Shown here: positions 45,743 through 54,430 of the stretch, in pieces
How positions within the stretch are numbered: position 1 is the stretch's first letter
Layout of the letters: each line of letters opens with the position of its first letter
Assembly (NCBI RefSeq): GCF_000225525.1
Contig: NZ_AGBF01000005.1
Span: 62,001-126,000 of the forward strand
Origin: Streptomyces zinciresistens K42
GTDB lineage: Bacteria > Actinomycetota > Actinomycetes > Streptomycetales > Streptomycetaceae
Length of the DNA: 64,000 bases
Direction: 5' to 3'
The notes under the pieces: model-generated
The model's database searches: none
The model's input: only the letters and a program-made list of their open reading frames with translations
Told to the model about the DNA's origin: nothing
Position numbers and translations under genes: made by a program

Positions 45743-46822
45743 TCACGCCCCGAACAGGTCCTGTTGTCCGTTTCCCACGGGGGACGACCCGGGCGGGGTG
45801 AGTCCCAGGTGCGCCCATGCCGCGGGGGTGGCGACCCGGCCACGGGGAGTGCGCGCCAGCAGCCCCTCCCTCACGAGGAAGGGTTCCGCCACCTCCTCCA
45901 CGGTCTCACGCTCCTCCCCCACGGCGACGGCGAGCGTGGACAGGCCGACGGGTCCGCCGCCGAACAGCTTGAGCAGGGCCTGGAGCACGGCGCGGTCCAG
46001 ACGGTCCAGGCCGCGCGCGTCGACCTCGTAGACCGCGAGGGCCGCGCCGGCGATGTCGCGGGTGATGACGCCGTCCGCCTTGACCTGGGCGTAGTCGCGG
46101 ACGCGGCGCAGCAGCCGGTTGGCGATGCGGGGCGTGCCGCGGGAGCGGCCGGCGATCTCGGCGGCGCCGTCCGTGTCGATTTCGACGTCGAGCAGGCCGG
46201 CCGAGCGGTGGATCACCCGCTCCAGCTCGCCGGGCTCGTAGAACTCCATGTGCGCGGTGAAGCCGAAGCGGTCGCGCAGCGGGGGCGGCAGCAGGCCCGC
46301 GCGCGTGGTGGCGCCGACCAGGGTGAACGGCGGCAGTTCGAGGGGGATGGCGGTGGCGCCGGGGCCCTTGCCGACGATCACGTCGACGCGGAAGTCCTCC
46401 ATCGCCATGTACAGCATCTCCTCGGCGGGCCGGGACATGCGGTGGATCTCGTCCAGGAAGAGGACCTCGCCCTCCTGGAGGGAGGAGAGGATCGCGGCGA
46501 GGTCGCCCGCGTGCTGGATGGCGGGGCCGGAGGTGATGCGGATGGGGGCGGCCATCTCGGCCGCGATGATCATCGAGAGGGTGGTCTTGCCGAGGCCGGG
46601 GGCGCCGGAGAGCAGCACGTGGTCGGCGGTCGCGCCCCGCGCGCGGGCGGCCCGCAGGACGAGGTCGAGCTGTTCGCGGACCTTCTCCTGGCCGATGAAC
46701 TCACCGAGGTCCTTCGGGCGCAGCGCGGCCTCGACGGCCTGGTCCTCGCCGTCGGCGGACGCACCGACGAGCCGCTCGGCGGCGGAGCTGTCGGGGGTGT
46801 CGGTGGCGTCGTCCCAGTTCAT
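45743..46822 (-). CDS. ruvB: Holliday junction branch migration ATPase RuvB
   Basis: 359-residue AAA+ motor that drives branch migration with RuvA. It opens with [20 protein letters not shown]; Walker A is [15 protein letters not shown], Walker [12 protein letters not shown], and sensor and arginine-finger regions include [18 protein letters not shown]. The C-terminal winged helix carries [16 protein letters not shown]. It follows ruvA by 92 bases and ends the ruv set. Confidence 0.98.
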   Translation of the reverse strand: MNWDDATDTPDSSAAERLVGASADGEDQAVEAALRPKDLGEFIGQEKVREQLDLVLRAARARGATADHVLLSGAPGLGKTTLSMIIAAEMAAPIRITSGPAIQHAGDLAAILSSLQEGEVLFLDEIHRMSRPAEEMLYMAMEDFRVDVIVGKGPGATAIPLELPPFTLVGATTRAGLLPPPLRDRFGFTAHMEFYEPGELERVIHRSAGLLDVEIDTDGAAEIAGRSRGTPRIANRLLRRVRDYAQVKADGVITRDIAGAALAVYEVDARGLDRLDRAVLQALLKLFGGGPVGLSTLAVAVGEERETVEEVAEPFLVREGLLARTPRGRVATPAAWAHLGLTPPGSSPVGNGQQDLFGA

Positions 46823-46914
46823 TGCGTGTGCCTCGTGGTCGCGGTCGGGTCGGTCGGGCGGGGCCGTCGCGGTGTCCCGGCGGGGCGTGTTCGGCCCCCG
46901 GGGACGCCGCTCGG

Positions 46915-47520
46915 TCAGCGGGCTCTGTTGAGGCTCTGCAGGGCGGCCTTCAGCAGGCGGCCCACCTCGGGCGGGCCGTCGCCGGCCTCGGCCTGCGGGG
47001 TGACGGCGGCGACCGCCTCGTCGGCCTCGCGGGTGGCGTAGCCGAGGCCGAGCAGGGCGGCGTGCAGCTGGTCGCGCCAGCCCTGGGCGACCGGTGCCCC
47101 GACGACGGGTGCCCCGGTGGGCGCGCCCAGGCGGTCCTTGAGTTCCAGGAGGAGCTTCTGGGCGCCCTTCCTGCCGATGCCCGGCACGGCGGTGAGGGAC
47201 TTCTCGTCGCCGGTGGAGACCGCGCGGCGCAGGGCGTCGGGCGTGTGCACGGCCAGCATGGCCTGGGCCAGCCGGGGGCCGACCCCGCTCGCGGTCTGGA
47301 GCAGCTCGAACGTCTGGCGCGCGTCGTCGTCGGCGAAGCCGTACAGCGTGAGGGAGTCCTCGCGCACCACGAGCGAGGTGTGCAGCTTGGCGGGCCGGCC
47401 GACGCGCAGGGCGGACAGCGTGTCCGGGGTGCAGTGGACGGCCATGCCGACCCCGCCCACCTCGACCACCGCGGCGTCCGGAGCGAGTGCGGCGACGGTG
47501 CCGCTGACGAAAGCGATCAT
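46915..47520 (-). CDS. ruvA: Holliday junction binding protein RuvA
   Basis: 201-residue protein forming tetramers on Holliday junctions. N-terminal OB domain [20 protein letters not shown], helix-hairpin-helix pairs ([17 protein letters not shown] and [20 protein letters not shown]), and a C-terminal RuvB-binding domain. ATG overlaps the ruvC stop by four bases. Confidence 0.98.
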   Translation of the reverse strand: MIAFVSGTVAALAPDAAVVEVGGVGMAVHCTPDTLSALRVGRPAKLHTSLVVREDSLTLYGFADDDARQTFELLQTASGVGPRLAQAMLAVHTPDALRRAVSTGDEKSLTAVPGIGRKGAQKLLLELKDRLGAPTGAPVVGAPVAQGWRDQLHAALLGLGYATREADEAVAAVTPQAEAGDGPPEVGRLLKAALQSLNRAR

Positions 47521-48056
47521 GCCGGACGGCCTTTCGGTGCGGTGGCGGTGTGCAGGGCGACGGCCTGCTGGAGCCGGTTCTGGGCGGGGGCCCGCCAGAT
47601 GTGGCAGATGGCCAGGGCGAGGGCGTCGGCCGCGTCGGCCGGCCTGGGCGGGGCGCTGAGCCGCAGCAGCCGGGTCACCATGGCGCCGACCTGGGCCTTG
47701 TCGGCGCGGCCCGAGCCGGTGACGGCGGCCTTGACCTCGCTGGGGGTGTGCAGCGCGACGGGGATGCCGCGGCGGGCGGCGCAGAGCATGGCGACGGCGC
47801 TGGCCTGTGCGGTGCCCATGACCGTGCGGACGTTGTGCTGGCTGAACACCCGCTCCACGGCGACGCATTCGGGCCGGTGCTCGTCCAGCCAGCGCTCGAT
47901 GCCCTGCTCCACGGCGACCAGGCGCTGGGCCGGCTCGGCGTCGGCGGGGGTGCGGACGACGCCGACCCCGAGCATGGTGAGCGGGCGGCCCGCGACGCCC
48001 TCGACCACGCCGACGCCGCATCGCGTCAGCCCCGGGTCCACCCCCAGTACACGCAC
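47517..48056 (-). CDS. ruvC: Holliday junction resolvase RuvC
   Basis: 179-residue endonuclease that cuts Holliday junctions. Catalytic acids are visible in [11 protein letters not shown] (residue 7), [13 protein letters not shown] (about residue 69) and the C-terminal [13 protein letters not shown] pair. GTG start at 48054-48056. It is first of the ruvC-ruvA-ruvB set and is separated from yebC by a hairpin. Confidence 0.98.
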   Translation of the reverse strand: MRVLGVDPGLTRCGVGVVEGVAGRPLTMLGVGVVRTPADAEPAQRLVAVEQGIERWLDEHRPECVAVERVFSQHNVRTVMGTAQASAVAMLCAARRGIPVALHTPSEVKAAVTGSGRADKAQVGAMVTRLLRLSAPPRPADAADALALAICHIWRAPAQNRLQQAVALHTATAPKGRPA

Positions 48057-48139
48057 CCCGCGCCCCTCCGTTCGACCACCTGTTTGTGCAGGCTATCGGG
48101 TGCCACCGACAACGCCGGGCAGCAACTCCCGGCAAGGCG

Positions 48140-48169
48140 ACGGGCCGACGGGATGCCCCGTCGGCCCGT
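48140..48169 (-). terminator. Hairpin between yebC and ruvC
   Basis: Perfect 13-bp stem ACGGGCCGACGGG (48140-48152) with complement (48157-48169), loop ATGC, 23 bases past the yebC stop on the minus strand. No T-run. Confidence 0.65.
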
Positions 48170-48192
48170 TGAGCCCGCCCGCCGCGCCGGCG

Positions 48193-48945
48193 TCAGGCGT
48201 CGACCTTCTCCATGACCTCGTCGCTGACGTCGAAGTTGGCGAAGACGTTCTGCACGTCGTCGCTGTCCTCCAGGGCGTCGATCAGCTTGAAGATCTTCCT
48301 GGCGCCCTCCTCGTCCAGCTCGACCTGGACGGACGGCACGAAGCTGGAGTCGGCGGAGTCGTAGTCGATGCCGGTCTCCTGGAGGGCGGTGCGCACCGCG
48401 ACCAGGTCGGTGGCCTCGCTGATGACCTCGTAGGACTCGCCGAGGTCGTTGACCTCCTCGGCGCCGGCGTCCAGGACGGCGGTGAGGACGTCGTCCTCGG
48501 TCAGCTCGCCCTTGGGGACGATCACGACGCCCTTGCGGCTGAACATGTAGGACACCGAGCCCGGGTCGGCCATGTTGCCGCCGTTGCGGGTCATGGCGAC
48601 GCGCACGTCGGAGGCGGCGCGGTTGCGGTTGTCGGTGAGGCACTCGATGAGCACCGCGACGCCGTTCGGGCCGTAGCCCTCGTACATGATGGTCTCGTAG
48701 TCGGCGCCGCCGGCTTCGAGACCGCCGCCGCGCTTGATCGCGGAGTCGATGTTCTTGTTGGGAACCGACTGCTTCTTGGCCTTCTGGACGGCGTCGTAGA
48801 GCGTCGGGTTTCCTTCGAGGTCGACGCCGCCCATGCGCGCCGCGACCTCGATGTTCTTGATCAGCTTCGCGAAGAGCTTGCCGCGCTTGGCATCGATGAC
48901 GGCCTTCTTGTGCTTCGTCGTGGCCCATTTAGAGTGGCCGGACAT
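48193..48945 (-). CDS. yebC: YebC/PmpR family regulatory protein
   Basis: 250-residue YebC-family protein. The start [20 protein letters not shown] is the family hallmark, with [18 protein letters not shown] [13 protein letters not shown] and [20 protein letters not shown] further on. Members have been described as transcription regulators and more recently as ribosome-associated translation factors; either is possible here. ATG at 48943-48945 has GGAGA upstream. It commonly sits beside the ruv genes. Confidence 0.95.
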   Translation of the reverse strand: MSGHSKWATTKHKKAVIDAKRGKLFAKLIKNIEVAARMGGVDLEGNPTLYDAVQKAKKQSVPNKNIDSAIKRGGGLEAGGADYETIMYEGYGPNGVAVLIECLTDNRNRAASDVRVAMTRNGGNMADPGSVSYMFSRKGVVIVPKGELTEDDVLTAVLDAGAEEVNDLGESYEVISEATDLVAVRTALQETGIDYDSADSSFVPSVQVELDEEGARKIFKLIDALEDSDDVQNVFANFDVSDEVMEKVDA

Positions 48946-49022
48946 CTGCCTGTCTCCTTCGCGTAACCCATCCTGTACGAACTCCCCCGAGTTCTCAGGG
49001 CCCGGGGACTCCCGCGATCCTA

Positions 49023-49628
49023 CTAGGACTCGGCTCGGCGGCTCGCGCGCACCATGTCGACGAACAGGGAGTGCACGCGGTGGTCGCCGGTCAGTTCCGG
49101 GTGGAACGACGTGGCGAGCGCGTTGCCCTGGCGGACCGCGACGATGTGGCCGTCGTGCTCGGCCAGCACCTCCGCCCGCGCACCCACGGACTCGACCCAG
49201 GGGGCGCGGATGAACACGCCCTCCACGGGAGCGCCCGGGACGCCGCGCACGTCGACCGCCGCCTCGAAGGACTCGTTCTGGCGTCCGAAGGCGTTGCGGC
49301 GGACGATCATGTCGATGCCGCCGACGGTCTCCTGGCCCGAGCGCGGGTCGAGGATCTTGTCGGCGAGCATGATCATGCCGGCGCAGGTGCCGTAGACGGG
49401 CATGCCGTCGCGCACCCGCGCGCGCAGGGGCTCCATCACGCCGAAGAGGACGGCGAGCTTGGAGATGGTGGTGGACTCGCCGCCCGGGATGACCAGGCCG
49501 CCGACCGCGGCGAGCTCCTCGGGGCGCCGCACCGGCCTGGCCACGGCGCCGGCCGCGGCCAGGGCGATGAGGTGCTCCCGTACGTCGCCCTGGAGGGCGA
49601 GGACGCCGGTGACGGGGGTGTCGCTCAT
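49023..49628 (-). CDS. pdxT: Pyridoxal 5'-phosphate synthase glutaminase subunit PdxT
   Basis: 201-residue glutamine amidotransferase giving ammonia to PdxS. The catalytic triad is visible: Cys in [12 protein letters not shown], and His and Glu in [26 protein letters not shown] binds substrate. It follows pdxS by 12 bases; the two form the deoxyxylulose-independent vitamin B6 route. Confidence 0.97.
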   Translation of the reverse strand: MSDTPVTGVLALQGDVREHLIALAAAGAVARPVRRPEELAAVGGLVIPGGESTTISKLAVLFGVMEPLRARVRDGMPVYGTCAGMIMLADKILDPRSGQETVGGIDMIVRRNAFGRQNESFEAAVDVRGVPGAPVEGVFIRAPWVESVGARAEVLAEHDGHIVAVRQGNALATSFHPELTGDHRVHSLFVDMVRASRRAES

Positions 49629-49640
49629 GGACGGGGCGCC

Positions 49641-50546
49641 TTACCAGCCGCGGTTGGCGTAGCGCTCGGCGTCGGGGAGGGTGTCGCAGTTGATGCCGAC
49701 CATGGCCTCGCCGAGGTTGCGGGACGCGTCGGCGACGATCTTGGGGTCGTCGTAGAACGTGGTCGCCTTGACGATGGCCGCGGCGCGCTTGGCCGGGTCG
49801 CCGGACTTGAAGATGCCGGAGCCGACGAAGACGCCCTCGGCGCCGAGCTGGCGCATCAGGGCCGCGTCGGCCGGGGTGGCGACACCGCCGGCGGAGAACA
49901 GCACCACGGGGAGCTTGCCGAGCTCGGAGACCTCCCTGACCAGCTCGTACGGGGCGCGCAGCTCCTTGGCGGCGGCGTACAGCTCGTTGTTGTCGAAGCC
50001 GCGCAGCCTGGCGATCTCGTTCTTGATCTGGCGCAGGTGGCGGACGGCCTCGACGACGTTGCCGGTGCCGGCCTCGCCCTTGGAGCGGATCATGGCCGCG
50101 CCCTCGGCGATCCGGCGCAGCGCCTCGCCCAGGTTGGTGGCGCCGCAGACGAAGGGGGTGGTGAAGGCCCACTTGTCGGAGTGGTTGACCTCGTCGGCCG
50201 GGGTGAGGACCTCGGACTCGTCGATGTAGTCCACGCCGAGGGACTGCAGGACCTGGGCCTCGACGAAGTGGCCGATGCGGGACTTGGCCATGACCGGGAT
50301 GGAGACGGCCTCGATGATGCCCTCGATCATGTCCGGGTCGGACATGCGGGCCACGCCGCCGTCCTTGCGGATGTCCGCGGGAACCCGCTCCAGGGCCATG
50401 ACCGCGACGGCGCCCGCGTCCTCGGCGATCTTCGCCTGCTCCGGCGTGACGACGTCCATGATCACGCCTCCCTTGAGCTGCTCGGCCATGCCGCGCTTCA
50501 CGCGCGCGGTGCCGGTCTCGGGAGCCTGGTTTTCGGAGATGGACAC
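49641..50546 (-). CDS. pdxS: Pyridoxal 5'-phosphate synthase subunit PdxS
   Basis: 301-residue TIM-barrel synthase, building PLP from ribose 5-phosphate, glyceraldehyde 3-phosphate and ammonia. It has [20 protein letters not shown] near the N-terminus, with the catalytic lysines in [20 protein letters not shown] and [20 protein letters not shown] at 50544-50546 with GAGGTCA upstream. It has a 127-base gap before it that should hold its promoter. Confidence 0.97.
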   Translation of the reverse strand: MSISENQAPETGTARVKRGMAEQLKGGVIMDVVTPEQAKIAEDAGAVAVMALERVPADIRKDGGVARMSDPDMIEGIIEAVSIPVMAKSRIGHFVEAQVLQSLGVDYIDESEVLTPADEVNHSDKWAFTTPFVCGATNLGEALRRIAEGAAMIRSKGEAGTGNVVEAVRHLRQIKNEIARLRGFDNNELYAAAKELRAPYELVREVSELGKLPVVLFSAGGVATPADAALMRQLGAEGVFVGSGIFKSGDPAKRAAAIVKATTFYDDPKIVADASRNLGEAMVGINCDTLPDAERYANRGW

Positions 50547-50601
50547 GGGTGACCTCACTGGGTGAACGGGGGGTTGCTGCAAGCACCGAGACAACGGCAG
50601 C

Positions 50602-50611
50602 GGACCAGTCC
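50602..50611. promoter_or_regulatory. Short palindrome upstream of pdxS
   Basis: GGACCAGTCC (mRNA strand GGACTGGTCC), arms of four bases, 56 bases before the pdxS start. Actinobacterial pdxST genes are often controlled by a MocR-type PdxR; no such gene is nearby and the site is short, so the call is weak. Confidence 0.2.
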
Positions 50612-50673
50612 ACAGCAAGGGCCAATGGGGAGCCGGTGGCTCATTTTCCCGCTTTGTGGCGCGAAAACGCTGG

Positions 50674-51216
50674 TCAGGCGGCCCGTTCCACGAGTCCGGC
50701 GGGCGGCTCGTCGTCCATCTCGAAGGCCAGCGGGGAGGGGGCGTGGCCGGCCAGCCGGAACCAGCGGACCTTGCGGTGGCGGCGCAGGGCCCTGGCCGCG
50801 CGGACGGCGTCGTTGTGGAAGCGCCTGGCCATCGGCACCCGGCGGACGGCCTCGGTGAGTTCGCGGGCGGCGGCCTCTCCCCCGGGCGCCTCGCGCACCG
50901 CCTCCACCTGCTGGCTCTCGGCGAACACCGCGCGCAGGGCCTGGGTGAGCTCGCTCTCGGAGACCTCGCGCTGCTCCTCCTCGGACTGCCGGGCGGCGTG
51001 GGCGGCCTCGTACAGGACGATGGAGGCAGCCGGGTCCAGCACGCCGGACGTGGCCAGTTCCTGGGCCACCGAGGCGCGGCGCAGCAGTTGGGCGTCGAGC
51101 GCGGCGCGTGCGGCGTCGATCCTGGCGTGCAGCCGGTCGAGGCGGCCGGCGGTCCAGCTCAGGTAGAGGCCGATCGCGACGAGCGCGACGAGGATCCAGA
51201 TCAGGGTTGCGGTCAC
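50674..51216 (-). CDS. LemA-like membrane protein
   Basis: 180-residue protein with one N-terminal membrane helix ([18 protein letters not shown]) and a helical domain resembling Lem[21 protein letters not shown] at the start and [20 protein letters not shown] near the end, like the ARRFYNDAV motif of LemA. Function unknown. In mycobacteria a related protein, fused to or next to a Nudix domain, occupies the position downstream of pimA, matching this context. Confidence 0.8.
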   Translation of the reverse strand: MTATLIWILVALVAIGLYLSWTAGRLDRLHARIDAARAALDAQLLRRASVAQELATSGVLDPAASIVLYEAAHAARQSEEEQREVSESELTQALRAVFAESQQVEAVREAPGGEAAARELTEAVRRVPMARRFHNDAVRAARALRRHRKVRWFRLAGHAPSPLAFEMDDEPPAGLVERAA

Positions 51217-51317
51217 GGGCGGCAGACTAGCGACGCCGGGTCGTCACCGGGGCGGGCGGGGCGCGCGGGAGCGGCCCCGCGCTCCGCGCCGGCGTCCGTC
51301 CCCCGCGGCCCGGCCGC

Positions 51318-52490
51318 TCAGTCGCGGGCCAGTCCCAGCCGGGCCCGCAGGCCCCCGCCGGAGCCCGGTCCCTCGTCCGCCGCGACCGCCGCCGCGCCGG
51401 CCGTCACCGTCTCGTAGACCGACAGGATGTCCGCGCCGACCGTCGACCAGTCGAAGCGGCGCACATGGGCGCTGCCGCGCCGGCTCAGTTCCTCGCGGCG
51501 GTCCGGGTCCCCCAGGAGGCGCACCGCCGCCTCGGCGAGGGCGTCGGCGTCCTCGTTGGCGAACAGCTCGCCGGCCTCCCCCTGGTCGAGCACCTGGGCG
51601 AAGGCGTCCAGGTCGGAGGCGAGCACGGGGGCGCCGGCGGACATCGCCTCGACCAGGATGATCCCGAAGCTCTCGCCGCCGGTGTTGGGAGCGACGTACA
51701 GGTCGACGCTGCGCAGGAAGCGCGCCTTGTCCTCGTCGCTGACCATGCCGAGGAACTCGACCCGGGAGCGCAGCTCGGCCGGCAGCGACTCGACCGCCTC
51801 CTCCTCGTCGCCGCGGCCCGCCACCAGGAGCCGGGCGCCGGGACGGGCGGCGAGGATCTTCGGCAGGGCCCGCATCAGCACCGGCAGGCCCTTGCGGGGC
51901 TCGTCGATGCGGCCGACGAAGCCGATGGTCCCGCCCTGCCATTCGGGACGGGGCTCGGCTCTGGCGAAGAAGTCGACATCGACGCCGTTGGGGATGACCA
52001 CCGCGTCGCCGCCGAGGTGCTCCACCAGGGTGCGCCGGGCGTACTCGCTGACCGCGATCCGGGCGCTGATCTTCTCCAGGGCCGCCTGGAGGATGGCGTA
52101 GGCCGCGATCATGGCGCGCGAGCGCGGGTTGGAGGTGTGGAAGGTGGCCACGATCGGGCCCTGCGCCGCCCAGCAGGCGAGCAGCCCCAGGGACGGCGCG
52201 GTGGGCTCGTGGATGTGGATGACGTCGAAGGCGCCGTCGTGCAGCCAGCGGCGTACCCGGGCCGCCGAGAGGAAGCCGAAGTTCAGCCGGGCCACCGAGC
52301 CGTTGTAGGGCACGGGGACCGCGCGGCCCGCGGAGACGACGTACGGCGGGAGCGGGGTGTCGTCGTCGGCGGGGGCCAGTACGGACACCTCGTGGCCGAG
52401 CCGGACGAAGTACTCGGCGAGGTCGCGGATGTGGAACTGGACGCCGCCCGGCACGTCCCAGGAGTACGGGCAGACGATGCCGATCCTCAC
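51318..52490 (-). CDS. pimA: GT4 mannosyltransferase of phosphatidylinositol mannoside synthesis (PimA-like)
   Basis: 390-residue GT-B glycosyltransferase, predicted to move mannose from GDP-mannose to phosphatidylinositol at the cytoplasmic face. It begins VRIGIVCPYSWDVPGGVQFH, the PimA start, and has IGFVGRIDEPRKGLPVLMRA and the donor-binding NTGGESFGIILVEAMSAGAP. GTG overlaps the acyltransferase stop by four bases. The order pgsA-acyltransferase-pimA equals the mycobacterial PIM cluster. Confidence 0.92.
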   Translation of the reverse strand: MRIGIVCPYSWDVPGGVQFHIRDLAEYFVRLGHEVSVLAPADDDTPLPPYVVSAGRAVPVPYNGSVARLNFGFLSAARVRRWLHDGAFDVIHIHEPTAPSLGLLACWAAQGPIVATFHTSNPRSRAMIAAYAILQAALEKISARIAVSEYARRTLVEHLGGDAVVIPNGVDVDFFARAEPRPEWQGGTIGFVGRIDEPRKGLPVLMRALPKILAARPGARLLVAGRGDEEEAVESLPAELRSRVEFLGMVSDEDKARFLRSVDLYVAPNTGGESFGIILVEAMSAGAPVLASDLDAFAQVLDQGEAGELFANEDADALAEAAVRLLGDPDRREELSRRGSAHVRRFDWSTVGADILSVYETVTAGAAAVAADEGPGSGGGLRARLGLARD

Positions 52491-53413
52491 GGCCGCTCTC
52501 CGTCCGCGCCGCCGGACGGCCGGGGGCCGAGGTCGTCGAGCCACAAGCGCTGGAGCATGTGCCAGTCCTCCGGATGTTCCGAGATCCCCGTGGCGAAGGC
52601 GTCGGCCAGCGCCTGTGTCATGACAGACGTCTTCTCGGCCCGGTCCCCTGTCTCCGGTACCTCGACCGGGGGATGCACCCGGCCCCGCATCACGGGCGAG
52701 TCGTCGTACCAGAGCGTGACCGGGAGCAGCAGCGCCCCGGTCTGCTGGGCGAGCAGGGCGGGCCCCGCGGGCATGCGGGCGGTGGACCCGAAGAAGTCGA
52801 CCTCCACGCCCGAGGCGGACAGGTCCCGGTCGGCGACCAGGCAGACCAGGCCGCCGTCGCGCAGTCTGCGGGCCAGGGTGCCGAAGGCCGTGCCGCCGCT
52901 GTGCGGCAGGACCTCCATGCCGAGGCCCTCGCGGTAGGCGACGAAGCGGTCGTAGAGCGTCTCGGGCCTGAGCCGTTCGGCGACCGTCGTGAACGGGGTC
53001 TCCAGTGCGGTGGTGACCCAGGCGCCGGCGAGGTCCCAGTTGGCCAGGTGCGGCAGGGCGAGGACGACGCCGCGGCCGGAGGCGAGGCCGTCGGTCAGGT
53101 GGTGGACGTCCTTGGGGTCGAAGCCGCCCCGGACGCGCTCGGCGCTCCAGGCGGGCAGCCGGAAGGACTCCATCCAGTAGCGCAGGTACGAGCGCATGCC
53201 CGCGCGCGACAGCTCCGCGAGCCGCTCGGGGCCGGCGTCGGGCACCACGCGCGCGTAGTTGCCCTCCAGCCGGAGCACGCCCTTGCCGCGCCGCTTCCAG
53301 GCGAGGTCGGCGATGGTGCGGCCGAGCCGTACGGCGGCCGGTTCGGGGAGCTTCTTGACGGTGGCCCAGCCCAGTCCGTACAGGGCGTCCGTGAGGCGGT
53401 CCCGGGCACTCAT
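52487..53413 (-). CDS. Phosphatidylinositol mannoside acyltransferase (LpxL/HtrB family)
   Basis: 308-residue membrane-associated acyltransferase. The catalytic His-Asp-like motif HLANWDLAGAW follows GRGVVLALP, then VADRDLSASGVEVDFFGS and AGPALLAQQTGALLLPV, as in LpxL relatives. By homology and position between pgsA and pimA it should acylate the mannose of PIM1 like mycobacterial PatA. ATG at 53411-53413 overlaps the pgsA stop. Confidence 0.9.
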   Translation of the reverse strand: MSARDRLTDALYGLGWATVKKLPEPAAVRLGRTIADLAWKRRGKGVLRLEGNYARVVPDAGPERLAELSRAGMRSYLRYWMESFRLPAWSAERVRGGFDPKDVHHLTDGLASGRGVVLALPHLANWDLAGAWVTTALETPFTTVAERLRPETLYDRFVAYREGLGMEVLPHSGGTAFGTLARRLRDGGLVCLVADRDLSASGVEVDFFGSTARMPAGPALLAQQTGALLLPVTLWYDDSPVMRGRVHPPVEVPETGDRAEKTSVMTQALADAFATGISEHPEDWHMLQRLWLDDLGPRPSGGADGERP

Positions 53414-54120
53414 GTGGCGGCCTCGCTGCCGTGGGAGGAGGCGTTGCGCGGCTCGTCCGCCGGGGCTGTCGCGCCCTCCCCCGCGGCCTCGGCCTCCGCC
53501 TCGGCGGACTCGCGGCGGACCGTGACGACGCGCTGGACCAGTGTGACGAGGCTGCCGACGGCGACGATCCACAGGGCGACCGGCAGCAGGTACTGGATGC
53601 CGGGCACCCCGAACGCGTGCAGGCCCGCCAGGCCCGCCGCGACCAGGGAGATCACCAGGCGCTCGGCGCGCTCGATCAGGCCGTTGACCGCGACGGGCAG
53701 GCCGATGGACTCGCCGCGGGCCTTGGTGTACGACACCACCTGGCCGCTGGCCAGGCAGAAGATGGAGACGGCGCACAGCACGAGGTCGTCGCCGCCGCCG
53801 GCGTACCAGAGGGCGAAGCCGCCGAAGACCGCACCGTCGGCGACGCGGTCCAGGGTGGAGTCCAGGAAGGCGCCCCAGCGGCTGGAGCGGCCGAGCTGGC
53901 GGGCCATGTTGCCGTCGACGAGGTCGGAGAACACGAACAGCGTGATCACGACCGTGCCCCAGAAGAACTCGCCCATGGGGTAGAAGACCAGCGCGCCCAC
54001 GACGACGCCCGCGGTGCCGATCAGGGTGACGGTGTCGGGGCTGACGCCCCGCCTGATCAGAAACGCGGCGAACGGCGTGAGGACACGCGTGAAGAAAGCA
54101 CGCGCGTACTTGTTCAGCAT
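53410..54120 (-). CDS. pgsA: Phosphatidylinositol phosphate synthase (CDP-alcohol phosphatidyltransferase)
   Basis: 236-residue integral membrane enzyme with about six helices. The CDP-alcohol phosphotransferase signature DxxDGxxARxxxxxxxxGxxxDxxxD is complete (DLVDGNMARQLGRSS ... GAFLDSTLD). In actinobacteria this enzyme uses inositol 3-phosphate and CDP-diacylglycerol. A charged tail of about 35 residues ends the protein. ATG at 54118-54120. It heads the PIM unit. Confidence 0.93.
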   Translation of the reverse strand: MLNKYARAFFTRVLTPFAAFLIRRGVSPDTVTLIGTAGVVVGALVFYPMGEFFWGTVVITLFVFSDLVDGNMARQLGRSSRWGAFLDSTLDRVADGAVFGGFALWYAGGGDDLVLCAVSIFCLASGQVVSYTKARGESIGLPVAVNGLIERAERLVISLVAAGLAGLHAFGVPGIQYLLPVALWIVAVGSLVTLVQRVVTVRRESAEAEAEAAGEGATAPADEPRNASSHGSEAAT

Positions 54121-54430
54121 GGCCTTCCCGAGGGGTCGGTGTGGCGCCGGGCGGCCCCTGCTGGCCGACCGGCTGGCCCATCGTAGTCACGCGCGCGTGC
54201 GGGCGACGGCCGGGCGCTCGTGCCGGGCCGCGGCGGGAGCGGCCGCCCGGGCCCGCCGGGCGGCGGGATCGCGTCGCCCGTATGGACGCACCGTGACACG
54301 AGTGGAAAGCTCGAAGGACCGCGGGCGTCACCGGAGCCGCCATCGCTGGGGGTACCTCCCGGGCCGGGCCCGGGGGACGATCCGTGGGCCCGCGCCCACA
54401 GTGACCTCACCGTGCACGGGAGGCAGGATC
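54121..54430. other. 310-base divergent region between pgsA and the EF-G-like gene
   Basis: No gene is supported. On the minus strand TACGAT (54180-54185) is a possible -10 for pgsA, without a -35. On the plus strand I see no convincing promoter for the EF-G-like gene, only GGAGG just before its start. The rest is GC-rich with short inverted repeats. Confidence 0.4.
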